60,327 bases of DNA from an uncultured Alphaproteobacteria bacterium (GTDB lineage Bacteria; Pseudomonadota; Alphaproteobacteria; Rhodobacterales; Rhodobacteraceae). The position numbers were made by a program, and so were the translations under genes. The notes beneath the pieces were generated by a model. It made no database searches. It was given only the letters and a program-made list of their open reading frames with translations, and had not been told where the DNA came from. The stretch lies in the NCBI GenBank assembly GCA_929200255.1, contig CAKMYZ010000019.1, forward strand, positions 1-60,327. Reading direction: 5' to 3'. Shown here one piece after another: positions 33,818 through 43,585 of the stretch. Position 1 is the first letter of the stretch, and every line of letters begins with the position of its first letter.

Positions 33818-34606
33818 TCAGGGCCTCAGTGCCACGCGGCCCTTATCGGTCAGTAACCAGCAATCGCGGTCCTCGAACACAGCCGGGATCAGCGGGTTGC
33901 CATATCCCGCCCCGCCATCCAGATCGACCCGGTTGCCGAAATGCTGTGGGTGATCAAGGGCGGGATGCCCATGCACAACCAACCTGCCAAAGTCGTGGTT
34001 GCTTTCCAGAAAGCCATCGCGAATCCAGATCAGGTCTTCTGGGTCCTGATCTTCCAAGGCAATAACCGGGCGCAGTCCTGCATGGACAAAGAGAAGATCA
34101 TCTGTTGCGTGCCAAAGTGGCAAGTTTTCCAGAAAACTAAGATGCGCGCGAGGCACGGCTTCTTGAGCCATCTTTTGCAGCGCGTCTTTGTCAGCCCAAC
34201 CGACAGGCCCCTCGAAATGATCTAGTTTTTCCGGTGCGGCGCCACTGCGCGGCGCCATATGCATGACCCCGCGCAGCCCATAAGATTCCAAGGTCATGTT
34301 GCCACCCAAACGCGGGTTTAGCCAGCTGATGCCGGATGCCACGCGCGGATCGTGTTCAATCCCGTGGCGCACGAAATTTGAGAACAGGCGGTCATGATTG
34401 CCCTTGATAAAGACCCAGTTTCGGCCCGCGTCACGCCCTGCAATCAACGTCTCAATCACGGCCCGGCTGTCCGGGCCGCGATCTGTGTAATCCCCCAGAA
34501 ACACCACTTGCGCATCCAGGCCACCATCCGACGTGATCAGCGCAAGTGCGTGATCCAGCATTGCTTTCTGGCCGTGAATGTCGCCGATGGCGTAAATGGG
34601 GGTCAT
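33818..34606 (-). CDS. Calcineurin-like metallophosphoesterase
   Basis: A 262-residue phosphoesterase. The metal-binding motifs are in order: YAIGDIHGQ (about 5-13), FLGDYTDRGPDS (about 36-47) and FIKGNHDRLF, then a late VVHGHPAL. This is the PrpE/ApaH-like or PPP-type protein phosphatase/diadenosine tetraphosphatase pattern; the substrate cannot be chosen from sequence. It starts 12 bases after the serA stop and is probably the third gene of the serC-serA transcript, which is a recurrent arrangement whose meaning is unclear. Confidence 0.88.
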   Translation of the reverse strand: MTPIYAIGDIHGQKAMLDHALALITSDGGLDAQVVFLGDYTDRGPDSRAVIETLIAGRDAGRNWVFIKGNHDRLFSNFVRHGIEHDPRVASGISWLNPRLGGNMTLESYGLRGVMHMAPRSGAAPEKLDHFEGPVGWADKDALQKMAQEAVPRAHLSFLENLPLWHATDDLLFVHAGLRPVIALEDQDPEDLIWIRDGFLESNHDFGRLVVHGHPALDHPQHFGNRVDLDGGAGYGNPLIPAVFEDRDCWLLTDKGRVALRP

Positions 34607-34617
34607 AGAGATAGCGC

Positions 34618-36210
34618 CTATACGTTGAATGTCAGCGGCTTGACCTGCTGGAACAATCCTGTGTCCTCAAGTGCTTTGATCGCAGTGGCCGGGACCGGTT
34701 CATCGACATAGAGAAGGGCGATCGCCTCTCCCTTCGCCTCTGATCGGCCAAGCGTAAAGTTCGCGATGTTCACGTCGTTGGCCCCCATTGTTGTTCCCAA
34801 TGTGCCGATAATTCCGGGCATGTCTTCGTTGGTGGTATAGACCATATGTGCGCCGATCTCGGCGTCGACGTTGATCCCCTTGATCTGAATAAAGCGCGGC
34901 TTGCCGTCGCTAAAGACCGTGCCACCGACAGAGCGTTCGCGTTTGTCAGTGACAACGGTGACTTTGACGTAGCCTTCAAATGCGCCGGACTGATCTTGCT
35001 TGGTGGTGGACACCTTGATCCCGCGTTCTTTGGCGATCACAGGGGCGCTGACCATGTTGATGTCAGGGTTGGCCTTGGTCATGATCCCGGCCACGGTGGC
35101 GGCGGTCAGCGCCTTGAGGTTCATCTCACTGGCTTCACCATCAAACAGGATGTTGATCGCCTTGATCGGCTCATCTGTCATCTGGCCGGTGAAGTTGCCC
35201 AGATGCTCCGCCAGCTTGATCCAGGGACCCATGACCTTGGCTTCCTCTGCTGTGACCGACGGCATGTTCAACGCATTTTGGACGGCGCCAGTCAGCAGGT
35301 AATCCGACATCTGCTCGGCCACTTGCAGGGCTACGTTTTCCTGGGCTTCGGTGGTCGCGGCCCCAAGGTGCGGGGTGACGACGACGTTGGGCAGGTTGAA
35401 CAGCGGGCTTTCGGTGGCAGGCTCGACTGCAAAGACGTCAAAGGCCGCACCTGCAGCATGACCGGATTTCAACGCCTCAGCCAGAGCTGCCTCATCCACC
35501 AGACCGCCACGGGCACAGTTCACGATGCGCACGCCTTGCTTCAGTTTGGCGATGTTTTCCTCGGACAGGATATTTTTGGTCTGATCGGTCAGCGGGACAT
35601 GCATGGTGATGAAATCCGCGCGCCCCAGCAGTTCGTCCAGTTGGACCTTTTCCACACCGATCTCTACTGCGCGTTCTTCCGACAGAAAGGGATCATAAGC
35701 TACGACCTTCATCTTTAGACCCTGCGCGCGATCAATCACGATGGAGCCGATATTCCCGGCACCGATCACACCCAACGTCTTTCCTGTCAGTTCCACCCCC
35801 ATAAACCGGGACTTTTCCCATTTACCGGCATGGGTCGAGGCGTTGGCTTCGGGGATTTGGCGCGCCACGGCCATCATCATTGAAATCGCGTGTTCGGCAG
35901 TGGTGATTGAGTTCCCAAAGGGGGTGTTCATCACGATGATACCCTTTTTGGACGCCGCCGGGATGTCGACGTTGTCCACACCAATACCGGCACGGCCAAT
36001 CACCCTAAGGTTCGTGGCGGCACCGATAATCTTTTCGGTTGCCTTGGTGGCAGACCGGATGGCAAGGCCATCATATTGGCCGATCACCTTCAACAGTTCG
36101 ACTTTGTCTTTGCCAAGATCAGGCCGGAAATCCACGTCAATGCCGCGGTCCTTGAAGATCTGCACGGCGGCAGGGGAGAGTTTGTCAGAGATAAGTACTT
36201 TGGGGGCCAT
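34618..36210 (-). CDS. serA: D-3-phosphoglycerate dehydrogenase
   Basis: A 530-residue long-form enzyme, first step of serine synthesis. The NAD-binding Rossmann motif is LGVIGAGNIGSIV (about 144-156), with substrate-binding GRAGIGVDNVDIPAA and the catalytic region VVTPHLGAATTEAQ. The C-terminus carries the intervening (ASB) domain and an ACT domain (DMPGIIGTLGTTMGANDVNI), suggesting serine feedback control. It lies 48 bases downstream of serC on the same strand. Length is normal for type I PGDH. Confidence 0.96.
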   Translation of the reverse strand: MAPKVLISDKLSPAAVQIFKDRGIDVDFRPDLGKDKVELLKVIGQYDGLAIRSATKATEKIIGAATNLRVIGRAGIGVDNVDIPAASKKGIIVMNTPFGNSITTAEHAISMMMAVARQIPEANASTHAGKWEKSRFMGVELTGKTLGVIGAGNIGSIVIDRAQGLKMKVVAYDPFLSEERAVEIGVEKVQLDELLGRADFITMHVPLTDQTKNILSEENIAKLKQGVRIVNCARGGLVDEAALAEALKSGHAAGAAFDVFAVEPATESPLFNLPNVVVTPHLGAATTEAQENVALQVAEQMSDYLLTGAVQNALNMPSVTAEEAKVMGPWIKLAEHLGNFTGQMTDEPIKAINILFDGEASEMNLKALTAATVAGIMTKANPDINMVSAPVIAKERGIKVSTTKQDQSGAFEGYVKVTVVTDKRERSVGGTVFSDGKPRFIQIKGINVDAEIGAHMVYTTNEDMPGIIGTLGTTMGANDVNIANFTLGRSEAKGEAIALLYVDEPVPATAIKALEDTGLFQQVKPLTFNV

Positions 36211-36237
36211 TTTGCCGCTCCTTGAAGTTCGTAAATT

Positions 36238-36258
36238 GTAGGGTGGGTGAAACCCACG
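36238..36258. repeat. Dispersed repeat GTAGGGTGGGTGAAACCCACG
   Basis: A 21-bp motif between serA and serC, ending at the serC stop codon. Its inverse complement occurs at 46106-46126 with one mismatch, and a shortened copy at 46061-46077. The GGGT/ACCC core forms a small stem. It is probably a REP-like dispersed element that may also sit in the serC-serA message. Confidence 0.6.
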
Positions 36259-37425
36259 TTATGCGTTGATTTCGGCCTCAAACGCCCATTCCAGCCACGG
36301 CAACATGGCCTCGATGTCGGAGGTCTCGACCGTGGCACCACACCAGATGCGCAGACCGGCAGGGGCATCGCGATAGGCGCCGACGTCTAGGGCGATTTTT
36401 TCGCGCTCCAGCCGTTTGGCCACAGCTTTGGCAAAGGCAGCACCATCGGTGATCCGCGGGTCCGTGAACTTCAGACAAACAGAGGTGTTCGACCGCGTTG
36501 CAGGATCAACGGCCAGATTGGCAATCCACGGCCTTTCTGCACAAAAGTTCCAGATCGCTTGCGCATTGGCGTTGGCGCGATGCATCAGCCCGTCCAGCCC
36601 GCCAATCGCACGCGCCCATTTCAAAGCCACCAGATAATCCTCAACCGCCAGCATTGAGGGGGTGTTGATCGTCGCGCCTTCAAAGATTCCTTCGATCAAC
36701 TTGCCACCTTTGGTCAGGCGGAATATTTTCGGCAGGGGCCATGCAGGGGTGTAGCTTTCCAGGCGTTCAACCGCGCGCGGCGACAGGATCAGCATCCCGT
36801 GGGCGGCTTCACCCCCCATGACTTTCTGCCAAGAGAACGTCGTCACATCCAGCTTGCCCCAAGGCAAATCCTGCGCAAAGGCAGCAGAAGTAGCATCACA
36901 AAGCGTCAGACCAGCACGGTCCACCGGGATCACATCACCTGACACGACACGCACGCCGGATGTTGTTCCGTTCCAGGTAAAGCAAACATCATTGTCATAG
37001 TTCAGCGTGGCCATATCAACGATTTCGCCATACTCCGCCGTGTGTACGGTGGCATCGATCTTGAGCTGCTTGACCACATCGGTGACCCAGCCTGCGCCAA
37101 AGCTTTCCCAGGCAACCATCTGCGCGGGGCGTTCACCCAATAGCGACCACATCGCCATCTCAAACGCGCCGGTGTCTGACGCAGGCACAATGCCAATGCG
37201 GTAGCCCGCAGGCACGCCTAGAATCTCTCGTGTCAGATCAATCGCTTCGGCCAGTTTGGCATTGCCAACAGCTGCACGATGCGACCGGCCCAACGGGGCG
37301 TCGCGCAGTGCTTCAAGTTTCCAGACAGGGGGTTTGGCACACGGGCCAGAAGAAAAACGCGGATTGGCCGGCCGCGAAATAGGTTTGCGCGCGGTGTCGC
37401 GCGACGCCGGTGTAGTCGTAACCAT
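36259..37425 (-). CDS. serC: Phosphoserine aminotransferase
   Basis: A 388-residue class V PLP aminotransferase converting 3-phosphohydroxypyruvate to phosphoserine. [17 protein letters not shown] near residues 22-38 is the alphaproteobacterial SerC start. The PLP Lys is in [16 protein letters not shown]. The ATG at 37423-37425 is chosen because GAGGA lies about nine bases upstream; upstream in-frame starts run into a conserved leader. It is followed by serA. The other pathway gene, serB, is at 41546. Confidence 0.95.
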   Translation of the reverse strand: MVTTTPASRDTARKPISRPANPRFSSGPCAKPPVWKLEALRDAPLGRSHRAAVGNAKLAEAIDLTREILGVPAGYRIGIVPASDTGAFEMAMWSLLGERPAQMVAWESFGAGWVTDVVKQLKIDATVHTAEYGEIVDMATLNYDNDVCFTWNGTTSGVRVVSGDVIPVDRAGLTLCDATSAAFAQDLPWGKLDVTTFSWQKVMGGEAAHGMLILSPRAVERLESYTPAWPLPKIFRLTKGGKLIEGIFEGATINTPSMLAVEDYLVALKWARAIGGLDGLMHRANANAQAIWNFCAERPWIANLAVDPATRSNTSVCLKFTDPRITDGAAFAKAVAKRLEREKIALDVGAYRDAPAGLRIWCGATVETSDIEAMLPWLEWAFEAEINA

Positions 37426-37431
37426 CAGTGG

Positions 37432-37500
37432 TATCCTCACAGATATGCGCCCTTCGTTGGGGAAGGGTGTCCCACCGCCGGACATACGGAACCTTTGGAA
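37432..37500 (-). ncRNA. Candidate serC leader RNA element
   Basis: The 5' untranslated region of serC contains a clear hairpin CCCTTC-CCCAAC-GAAGGG (37450-37467), preceded by a second short stem GGTG-GGA-CACC and followed by the GTGAGGATACC ribosome-binding stretch. Alphaproteobacterial serC genes are known to carry a conserved leader element (Rfam serC family) with tandem hairpins just before the start. The match is from memory of that pattern. The rest of the 328-bp divergent gap, 37501-37753, shows no clear feature. Confidence 0.6.
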
Positions 37501-37753
37501 AAACAGCAACAGGCGAAAGCATAAGCGATGCAGGTAAATAGGGTATTTTGCGGAACGCGTCGGAACACATGTTTCCGATGGGAGCAAAGCTGATCCATAA
37601 GGTCGCACTTTTTTCAATGTAGTCGGCGTCTAGCCACATTATGGACAATTTTACGAAAGATTTGTCGACCCAAGTTCGGCGCTGCAGTCGGATGCCAAGC
37701 GTCGCCTGCAAGAAGTTGCCGGTGGCAATGTTTTTATACCAGAAAGAATTCTA

Positions 37754-40700
37754 ATGATTGATTGCTTTTGCCCAAGCAAAGATGAACCCTCTAATCCAAC
37801 AGACCTGAAGTTGAAGCCCTCGCGGCTGGCAAACCTGAAGAAACGCCTGGCAGGCGCTGCGTTGACTTCAATGCTTGCCGCTTCGGTAACAATCTTCTCC
37901 GCAAGCGAGGCCTCAGCGCAGCAGCAGCTAAACAACGTGCGTTTGTCTTCCGATGGCGATTGTGGTGTGACGGCACCCACCGGCTTGCTGGTGCAGATTG
38001 TGTCGGTCCCCTCACAGTACCACACAGCTGACGAAGTGATCGATTTTGGCGGGGGTGTCACACAGAGCCAAGACGTTCTGGTGTTTTACACAACTGATGC
38101 GAACAATGTTGTGATTGGCCGGACCGCAGAAGCGTTTCCTGTGGGTACCGGGCTTGCGAACGATTTGTCTATTCAGGTCCAGCAGCGACCGACGGTCACC
38201 GGGAACTTTACAGTGCGCGTCGCCGATGAAACTGATCGCACCCCTGACCGCGCATTGGGAAGCACATTTTCCGGCGGTATCCTGACGAATACTTTTGATG
38301 GCGCGGCACTTGATGCTGATTGCGTGCCCCCCGCACCGGATACGACTGCTCCGGAAGCGGTTTCATTGTTGCGTCGGACCGGTGCAAACTTCACGACAAA
38401 CGCTGACACATTGATCTGGGATATCGTCTTTAGCGAAGATGTGCAGAACGTCGGCACAAACGACCTGTTGATAAGCGGCACCACCGCAACGGCGAGCGTG
38501 TCGGGCAGCGGCACGACGTATGCCGTCACTGTTTCTGGTGGAAATCTGGCGGGGTTGAACGGGCTTGTTCAACTGTCGCTGCGGTCGACCGGAAGCACAA
38601 TTCAAGATCTCGCCGGGAACGCATACACAGGCGGTGCGCCCACACAAAACCAACCCTTGTATAGTGTCGATAACGCGTCCGATACCGTTTCAATCACTTC
38701 CGCGAGTGCGCAGGTATCCGGCGAATTTGAAGTCGTGGTCGCATTCCAGTCTGCCGGCCCAGGGCAAGCGACGAACCCAGGCAATGTGAATGTCGGTACA
38801 CTCTTGTCAGCGTTCCAGATCACCAACGCGACGAGAACGGGCGCAAGCTCGATGGGTGGCAGCACATTGCGTTTCAACGTGACCCCGACGTCTGCTGGAC
38901 CGGTCTCGGTCTCGTTGCCTGCGGCGGCAGCTAGCGATATGGCGGGCAATCCAAATCAGGCGTCCAACACCTTGGCCGTCACCTACGTGCCACCAAACCA
39001 GGCCCCGACCGCAAGCGCCTCGGCGGCGCAAACCGCAGTCACGTCAGGGACACAGGTTCAGTTGCTGGGCACTGGCACTGATACGGACGGCACCATTGCA
39101 TCCTATGCCTGGGCCCGTACAGGCGGTACAGGGAGTGCTGCAAATGTTTCGCTGAGCAGCGCGACAGCTCAGAATCCGACATTTACCGATGCATCACTGA
39201 CATCAAACGATTCTGCCGTGACGCATGTTTTCTCGCTCACCGTGAGGGATGATGATGGCGCGAGTTCCGTCGCGGATACAGTGACGATTACAATCAACCC
39301 ACCGCCAAACGCGGCACCAACTGCGACAGCGAGCGCGGACACACTATCCGTTACCTCTGGCACTCAGGTACAACTGCTGGGCAGCGGCACAGACACAGAC
39401 GGTAGCATTCAGGGGTATAGTTGGACGCGCACGGGCGGCACAGGGAGTGCCGCAAACGCAGATCTGAACAGCAGCACTGCCCAGAACCCAACCTTCACAG
39501 ATCTTTCACTCCCGATCGGTGCCGCGTCAGTCACGCATGTGTTCTCTTTGATTGTGTCCGATGATGATGGGGCGGAGTCTGTCGCTGACACCGTCACAAT
39601 TACAATCACCGCCCCACCCGATGAAGAGGCGCCGGTCATCGCGAGCCTTGCGCCGATTTCGGCAGAAGCCGGTCCAGGCGGAACCGCATCAGTCGCCTTC
39701 ACGGCATCAGTGACAGATAATTTCGATCCTGTTGTGACGCCTGTCTTCACGCTGAATACCACGACCATTTCCAGCCCTTTCGATTTCCCGGTTGGTGTGA
39801 ATAATGTCTTGGTTGATGCGCAGGATTCGGCTGGCAACGATGCCGTTCAACAGACGCTTGTTGTGACTGTGACCAGTGCAGTTGCGCCAGATGCGCCTGT
39901 CATTTCCACGTCTGACATCAATGCCGACAGATCTTTGACAATCGGCGGCACTGCAGAAGTTGATGCAACCGTTCGCGTCACCTTCCCGGACGCGACGTTC
40001 CAGGAAATGGTCGCAACCGGCGGTGTGTTCTCGGTCAGTTCGGCGGCGAACATGATTGGCGGAACAACATCCGTTGTTGCGACAGACGGGGCAGGCAATC
40101 AATCTATTGCCGCAACCGTTGATCTTTTCCCTGACTATGATCGTCCAACGGTAGAGATTGCAGGCGCACCTTCACGGGTGGTGGATGAGACACCATTCAC
40201 GATCAGCATTACATTCTCTGAAGACGTCACAGGGTTCGTGCAATCGGATGTGTCAGTGACAGGGGCGAATGTGACAGCCTTCTCTGGAACCGGCGCAGCC
40301 TATACGGCAGAAATAACCCCCATCGCCGGACAGGACATCACGATCAGCATCGCTGCCGGTGTTGCTCAGGATGCATTCACCAATACAAATGTCGCATCAA
40401 ACACGATTGAGATTGCGGATGCAGCTTTGACGGAAACCGAAGAGTTCATCACCAATGCTGCGCAGTCGCGGAACCGTTCACTGATTTCGGCACAGCCCAA
40501 GATCAGCCGCTTCCTGTCGGGTGGCCAACTTGGTAGCTTCAATGCGGCTGTGACGCAGGGTACAGGCAACTTCGATTTCACAACATCCTCGGACCGACCC
40601 ATCTGGTTTGCCGGGCAAGGCCGCTGGGCAAACAGCGGTGCGTTGGAATCTTCCTATGCCAATTTGGCGGCCGGCGGGCACTATGCTGTCAATCCAAATC

Positions 40701-41323
40701 TCCTGATCGGTTTGATGACACAGTTCGATACGTTCAGCGCTGAAGACGACGATGCGACTTATGAAGGAACCGGCTGGTTCTTGGGTCCATACGGTGTTTG
40801 GCGAATGTCTGAGCAGCCGCTTGTGTTCTCGGCGTCCTATCTGGTTGGTCAGGCTGAAAATGACGCGTCGCCATTGGGAACCTATGAGGATAATTTCAAA
40901 AGTGACCGAACACTGCTGACACTTGGCATCGCCGGAGAGCTGCAGTTTGAGCGCATCGCACTCTTCCCTGCTCTTGATCTCACGCGGGCCACCGACGAAA
41001 ACGAGAGCTACACTGGCGGAGATGGATTTGCAGTCCGGTCGCAAAAGGTGACAACTACCGAAGCGACGCTTGGTCTTGATTTCAGCATGCCGCTGAATAC
41101 CTCAAATGGTGCGCTAGAGCTGCTTGGAGGGGTGGGGCTGACATCGTCAGAGTCTGACTTTGGCCCCGACGCCGGGCGTTCGAGCCGCGGAAACTTGGAC
41201 CTTGGGTTCCGCTATGATCTGGCCTCGGGCGGCAGGATCAATGCAAAGGCATCTTATGATGGTGTAGGTCAGGACGACTACGAAGCCATTGGCGCCGAAA
41301 TCGTGTTCGAAGTAGATTTTTGA
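37754..41323 (+). CDS. Large Ig/PKD-repeat surface protein with C-terminal beta-barrel
   Basis: A 1189-residue probable autotransporter-type adhesin. An extended signal peptide (about residues 1-57, basic then hydrophobic, cleaved near SEASAQ) is followed by an N-terminal domain and two Ig-like domains (about 190-410). Two PKD-like modules follow (about 415-518 and 519-621; GTQVQLLG.GTDTDG), then a HYR-like domain (about 622-711) and further bacterial Ig-like domains to about 890. The last 240 residues are amphipathic strands ending in EIVFEVDF, with the terminal Phe typical of outer-membrane barrels. It probably displays the Ig array at the surface. No passenger protease or ligand motif is visible. 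Confidence 0.82.
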   Translation: MIDCFCPSKDEPSNPTDLKLKPSRLANLKKRLAGAALTSMLAASVTIFSASEASAQQQLNNVRLSSDGDCGVTAPTGLLVQIVSVPSQYHTADEVIDFGGGVTQSQDVLVFYTTDANNVVIGRTAEAFPVGTGLANDLSIQVQQRPTVTGNFTVRVADETDRTPDRALGSTFSGGILTNTFDGAALDADCVPPAPDTTAPEAVSLLRRTGANFTTNADTLIWDIVFSEDVQNVGTNDLLISGTTATASVSGSGTTYAVTVSGGNLAGLNGLVQLSLRSTGSTIQDLAGNAYTGGAPTQNQPLYSVDNASDTVSITSASAQVSGEFEVVVAFQSAGPGQATNPGNVNVGTLLSAFQITNATRTGASSMGGSTLRFNVTPTSAGPVSVSLPAAAASDMAGNPNQASNTLAVTYVPPNQAPTASASAAQTAVTSGTQVQLLGTGTDTDGTIASYAWARTGGTGSAANVSLSSATAQNPTFTDASLTSNDSAVTHVFSLTVRDDDGASSVADTVTITINPPPNAAPTATASADTLSVTSGTQVQLLGSGTDTDGSIQGYSWTRTGGTGSAANADLNSSTAQNPTFTDLSLPIGAASVTHVFSLIVSDDDGAESVADTVTITITAPPDEEAPVIASLAPISAEAGPGGTASVAFTASVTDNFDPVVTPVFTLNTTTISSPFDFPVGVNNVLVDAQDSAGNDAVQQTLVVTVTSAVAPDAPVISTSDINADRSLTIGGTAEVDATVRVTFPDATFQEMVATGGVFSVSSAANMIGGTTSVVATDGAGNQSIAATVDLFPDYDRPTVEIAGAPSRVVDETPFTISITFSEDVTGFVQSDVSVTGANVTAFSGTGAAYTAEITPIAGQDITISIAAGVAQDAFTNTNVASNTIEIADAALTETEEFITNAAQSRNRSLISAQPKISRFLSGGQLGSFNAAVTQGTGNFDFTTSSDRPIWFAGQGRWANSGALESSYANLAAGGHYAVNPNLLIGLMTQFDTFSAEDDDATYEGTGWFLGPYGVWRMSEQPLVFSASYLVGQAENDASPLGTYEDNFKSDRTLLTLGIAGELQFERIALFPALDLTRATDENESYTGGDGFAVRSQKVTTTEATLGLDFSMPLNTSNGALELLGGVGLTSSESDFGPDAGRSSRGNLDLGFRYDLASGGRINAKASYDGVGQDDYEAIGAEIVFEVDF
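39000..39612 (+). repeat. Duplicated PKD-like module in DNA
   Basis: Two adjacent segments of about 305 bases (39000-39304 and 39305-39612) encode PKD-like modules that share GTQVQLLG, GTDTDG, RTGGTGSAAN, SVADTVTITI and AQNPTFTD. The high identity implies a relatively recent internal duplication within the surface protein gene. Confidence 0.7.
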
Positions 41324-41343
41324 ACATGGCATAATTGAGATCA

Positions 41344-41373
41344 TCCACCGCCGCTAGTAAGAGTGGCGGTGGA
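41344..41373. terminator. Hairpin downstream of the surface protein
   Basis: TCCACCGCC (41344-41352) pairs with GGCGGTGGA (41365-41373), a perfect 9-bp stem with a 12-nt loop, 20 bases after the stop. No T-run. It is probably a weak terminator before serB. The remaining spacer to 41545 appears empty. Confidence 0.5.
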
Positions 41374-41545
41374 ACGAAGCTGCGCGGAACATAACTGATG
41401 TGCCATTGTTTGGGCCATGGGTAATCATCAAACCGGATGTGATTCAGCTCCGCTCTCGCATTTCTACGTAAATTCTTTGACTTTTGGGGGTGGCAAACCG
41501 GTGCGGCAGAGGTAGACCCAGAGCAGGTTCTGCCGGAGGACACCC

Positions 41546-42421
41546 ATGTTTGTCGTCACATTGATCACCACACCACAAGAACGCGCCTTGGATGGCGCCT
41601 TGGTCGAAAACCTGCGCAACGCCTGGGGTGGGGGGGATGCGCAATGGCTGGCCATTGACGAAGCCGCTGAATTTCCGGTGCCTGCACTGCCCGACAACCA
41701 GCAGGAGGTCTGGGCAGATTTACAGGCTGCATGTGTTGATCTTGTGGCGCAGCCCGCCGCAAACCGGCGAAAGAAGATGCTGTTGGCCGATATGGACAGC
41801 ACAATGATCCGGCAGGAATGCATCGACGAACTCGCCGGAGAGGCAGGCGTTGGTGCGCGTGTCGCTGACATCACAGCGCGGGCGATGAATGGCGAATTGG
41901 ATTTCGAGGCAGCCCTTATCGAACGGGTTGGCCTGCTCAAGGATCTGCCTGAGGTCATGATCGAGCAGGTGCTGGACCAACGGATCACCTATATGCCCGG
42001 CGGCTATGAACTCGTGAACACCATGAAGGCCCATGGCGCCTATGCGGCACTTGTCTCGGGCGGGTTCACGGCTTTCACAGCGCGGGTGGCCGCCGCACTT
42101 GGCTTTGACGAGCACCGCGCGAATACGCTGGTCGCCGAGGGGGGAAAACTGACCGGGCAGGTTGGGCGACCGATCCTTGGCAAGGCTGCCAAAGTGCAGG
42201 CGCTTGAAGAGATCACGGTACAGCGCGGCATTTTGGCAGCGGATGTTCTTGCTGTCGGGGACGGGGCCAACGACCTTGGGATGTTGGGTCTTGCGGGCAG
42301 CGGTGTGGCCCTGCACGCAAAACCAACCGTACAGGCGCAATGCGATATACGGATCAATCACGGCGATCTGACGGCCCTGCTTTATCTGCAAGGGTACAAT
42401 AGGGATGAGTTCGTTACTTAG
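41546..42421 (+). CDS. serB: Phosphoserine phosphatase
   Basis: A 291-residue HAD-family enzyme, last step of serine synthesis. The nucleophile motif is LADMDSTMI with D82 and D84, followed by RQECIDELA. Motif II is VSGGFTAF, and motifs III/IV are GRPILGKAAK and VGDGANDLGML. The N-terminal 75 residues form the regulatory domain seen in longer SerB proteins. It lies downstream of the surface protein rather than next to serCA, but completes the pathway in this window. Confidence 0.95.
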   Translation: MFVVTLITTPQERALDGALVENLRNAWGGGDAQWLAIDEAAEFPVPALPDNQQEVWADLQAACVDLVAQPAANRRKKMLLADMDSTMIRQECIDELAGEAGVGARVADITARAMNGELDFEAALIERVGLLKDLPEVMIEQVLDQRITYMPGGYELVNTMKAHGAYAALVSGGFTAFTARVAAALGFDEHRANTLVAEGGKLTGQVGRPILGKAAKVQALEEITVQRGILAADVLAVGDGANDLGMLGLAGSGVALHAKPTVQAQCDIRINHGDLTALLYLQGYNRDEFVT

Positions 42422-42463
42422 GCAGGTCTTGCATCTTGCCCCCCGGCCGCGCCAGATAGGCGC

Positions 42464-43585
42464 ATGAGCACATCCAGAAAACCCGCGACCGTAGCTGCCC
42501 ATGCAGCAGGGGCCACCGATCCGCAGTCTGGCGGCGTGGTACCTGCGTTGCAGCCTTCAACAACATTCCTGCGTGATGCGGATTACGTGCCGCTGCGGGC
42601 GGACAATATCTATTCCCGCGCAGATTCTGATAATCTGCGGCAAGCCGAAGAGGTGCTGCGCCAGTTGGAGGGGGCCACCGACACGCTGCTTTTCCCCTCG
42701 GGGATGGCAGCAATTGCCGCCGTGTTCCGTACGATCCCAAACGGTGGCACAGCCATCGTGCAGTCGGGCATCTATTGGGGCACAACAGTTTGGGTGCAGG
42801 ACTTCTGCAAAAGGCGCAAGGTTACCCTGATCGAGGTTGACGCGGGCGACCTAATCAGCACGTGCCAAAACCAGCCGGCGGATATCGTGTTTATCGAGAC
42901 GCCATCGAACCCATGGCTTAGGACGGTTGATATCCAGGCGGTCGCCGATGCAAGCGCCGCGACCCTCGTGGTGGATGCCACCGCGGCCACGCCGATCCTG
43001 ACGCGGGCACTGGACCATGGGGCGGATATTGTCATGCATTCGGCCACCAAGGGGATCAACGGACACTCTGATGTGTTGGCTGGCGTCTTGTCCACGCGAC
43101 ACAATGATGCCGCAATCTGGCAGATTGTTCATGATGACCGAAAAATGGCAGGGGCGATTCTCGGACCCTTCGAAGCATGGCTACTGACGCGCGCGATGCG
43201 GACGCTGCCACTGCGGGTCGAACGGATGTCACAGAATGCACAAGCGCTGGCTGCGCATCTCTGTGCACATCCAAAGGTGGCTGATGTCTTCTACCCGGGC
43301 CTGCCACATCATCCCGGACACGATGTTGCACAAAGGCAAATGAAGGGTGGATATGGCAGCCTGCTATCTGTGCTGGTGAGAGGTGACCGTGAAGATGCTC
43401 TGCGGGTCGTGGCTGCGCTGCAACTATTTTTGCGGGCAACCTCTTTGGGCGGGGTCGAGAGCCTGGTGGAACACCGGCATACGATTGAACCGCACACCGG
43501 TATTCCCGAAAATCTGATCCGTGTCTCGGTCGGGATCGAGGCGATCGAAGATCTGATCGCAGATTGGGATCAGGCGCTGGGCTAA
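42464..43585 (+). CDS. Cystathionine beta-lyase-type PLP enzyme
   Basis: A 373-residue Cys/Met metabolism PLP enzyme (MetC/MetB/MetZ superfamily). The PLP Lys is in MHSATKGINGHSDV, with upstream YSRADSDNLRQAEEVLRQLE and LLFPSGMAAI typical of the cofactor site, and FIETPSNPW the conserved loop. Cystathionine beta-lyase is the likeliest reaction, but gamma-lyase or sulfhydrylase members look similar. Its end overlaps the convergent rhodanese gene by four bases. Product might feed homocysteine to methionine. Confidence 0.85.
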   Translation: MSTSRKPATVAAHAAGATDPQSGGVVPALQPSTTFLRDADYVPLRADNIYSRADSDNLRQAEEVLRQLEGATDTLLFPSGMAAIAAVFRTIPNGGTAIVQSGIYWGTTVWVQDFCKRRKVTLIEVDAGDLISTCQNQPADIVFIETPSNPWLRTVDIQAVADASAATLVVDATAATPILTRALDHGADIVMHSATKGINGHSDVLAGVLSTRHNDAAIWQIVHDDRKMAGAILGPFEAWLLTRAMRTLPLRVERMSQNAQALAAHLCAHPKVADVFYPGLPHHPGHDVAQRQMKGGYGSLLSVLVRGDREDALRVVAALQLFLRATSLGGVESLVEHRHTIEPHTGIPENLIRVSVGIEAIEDLIADWDQALG

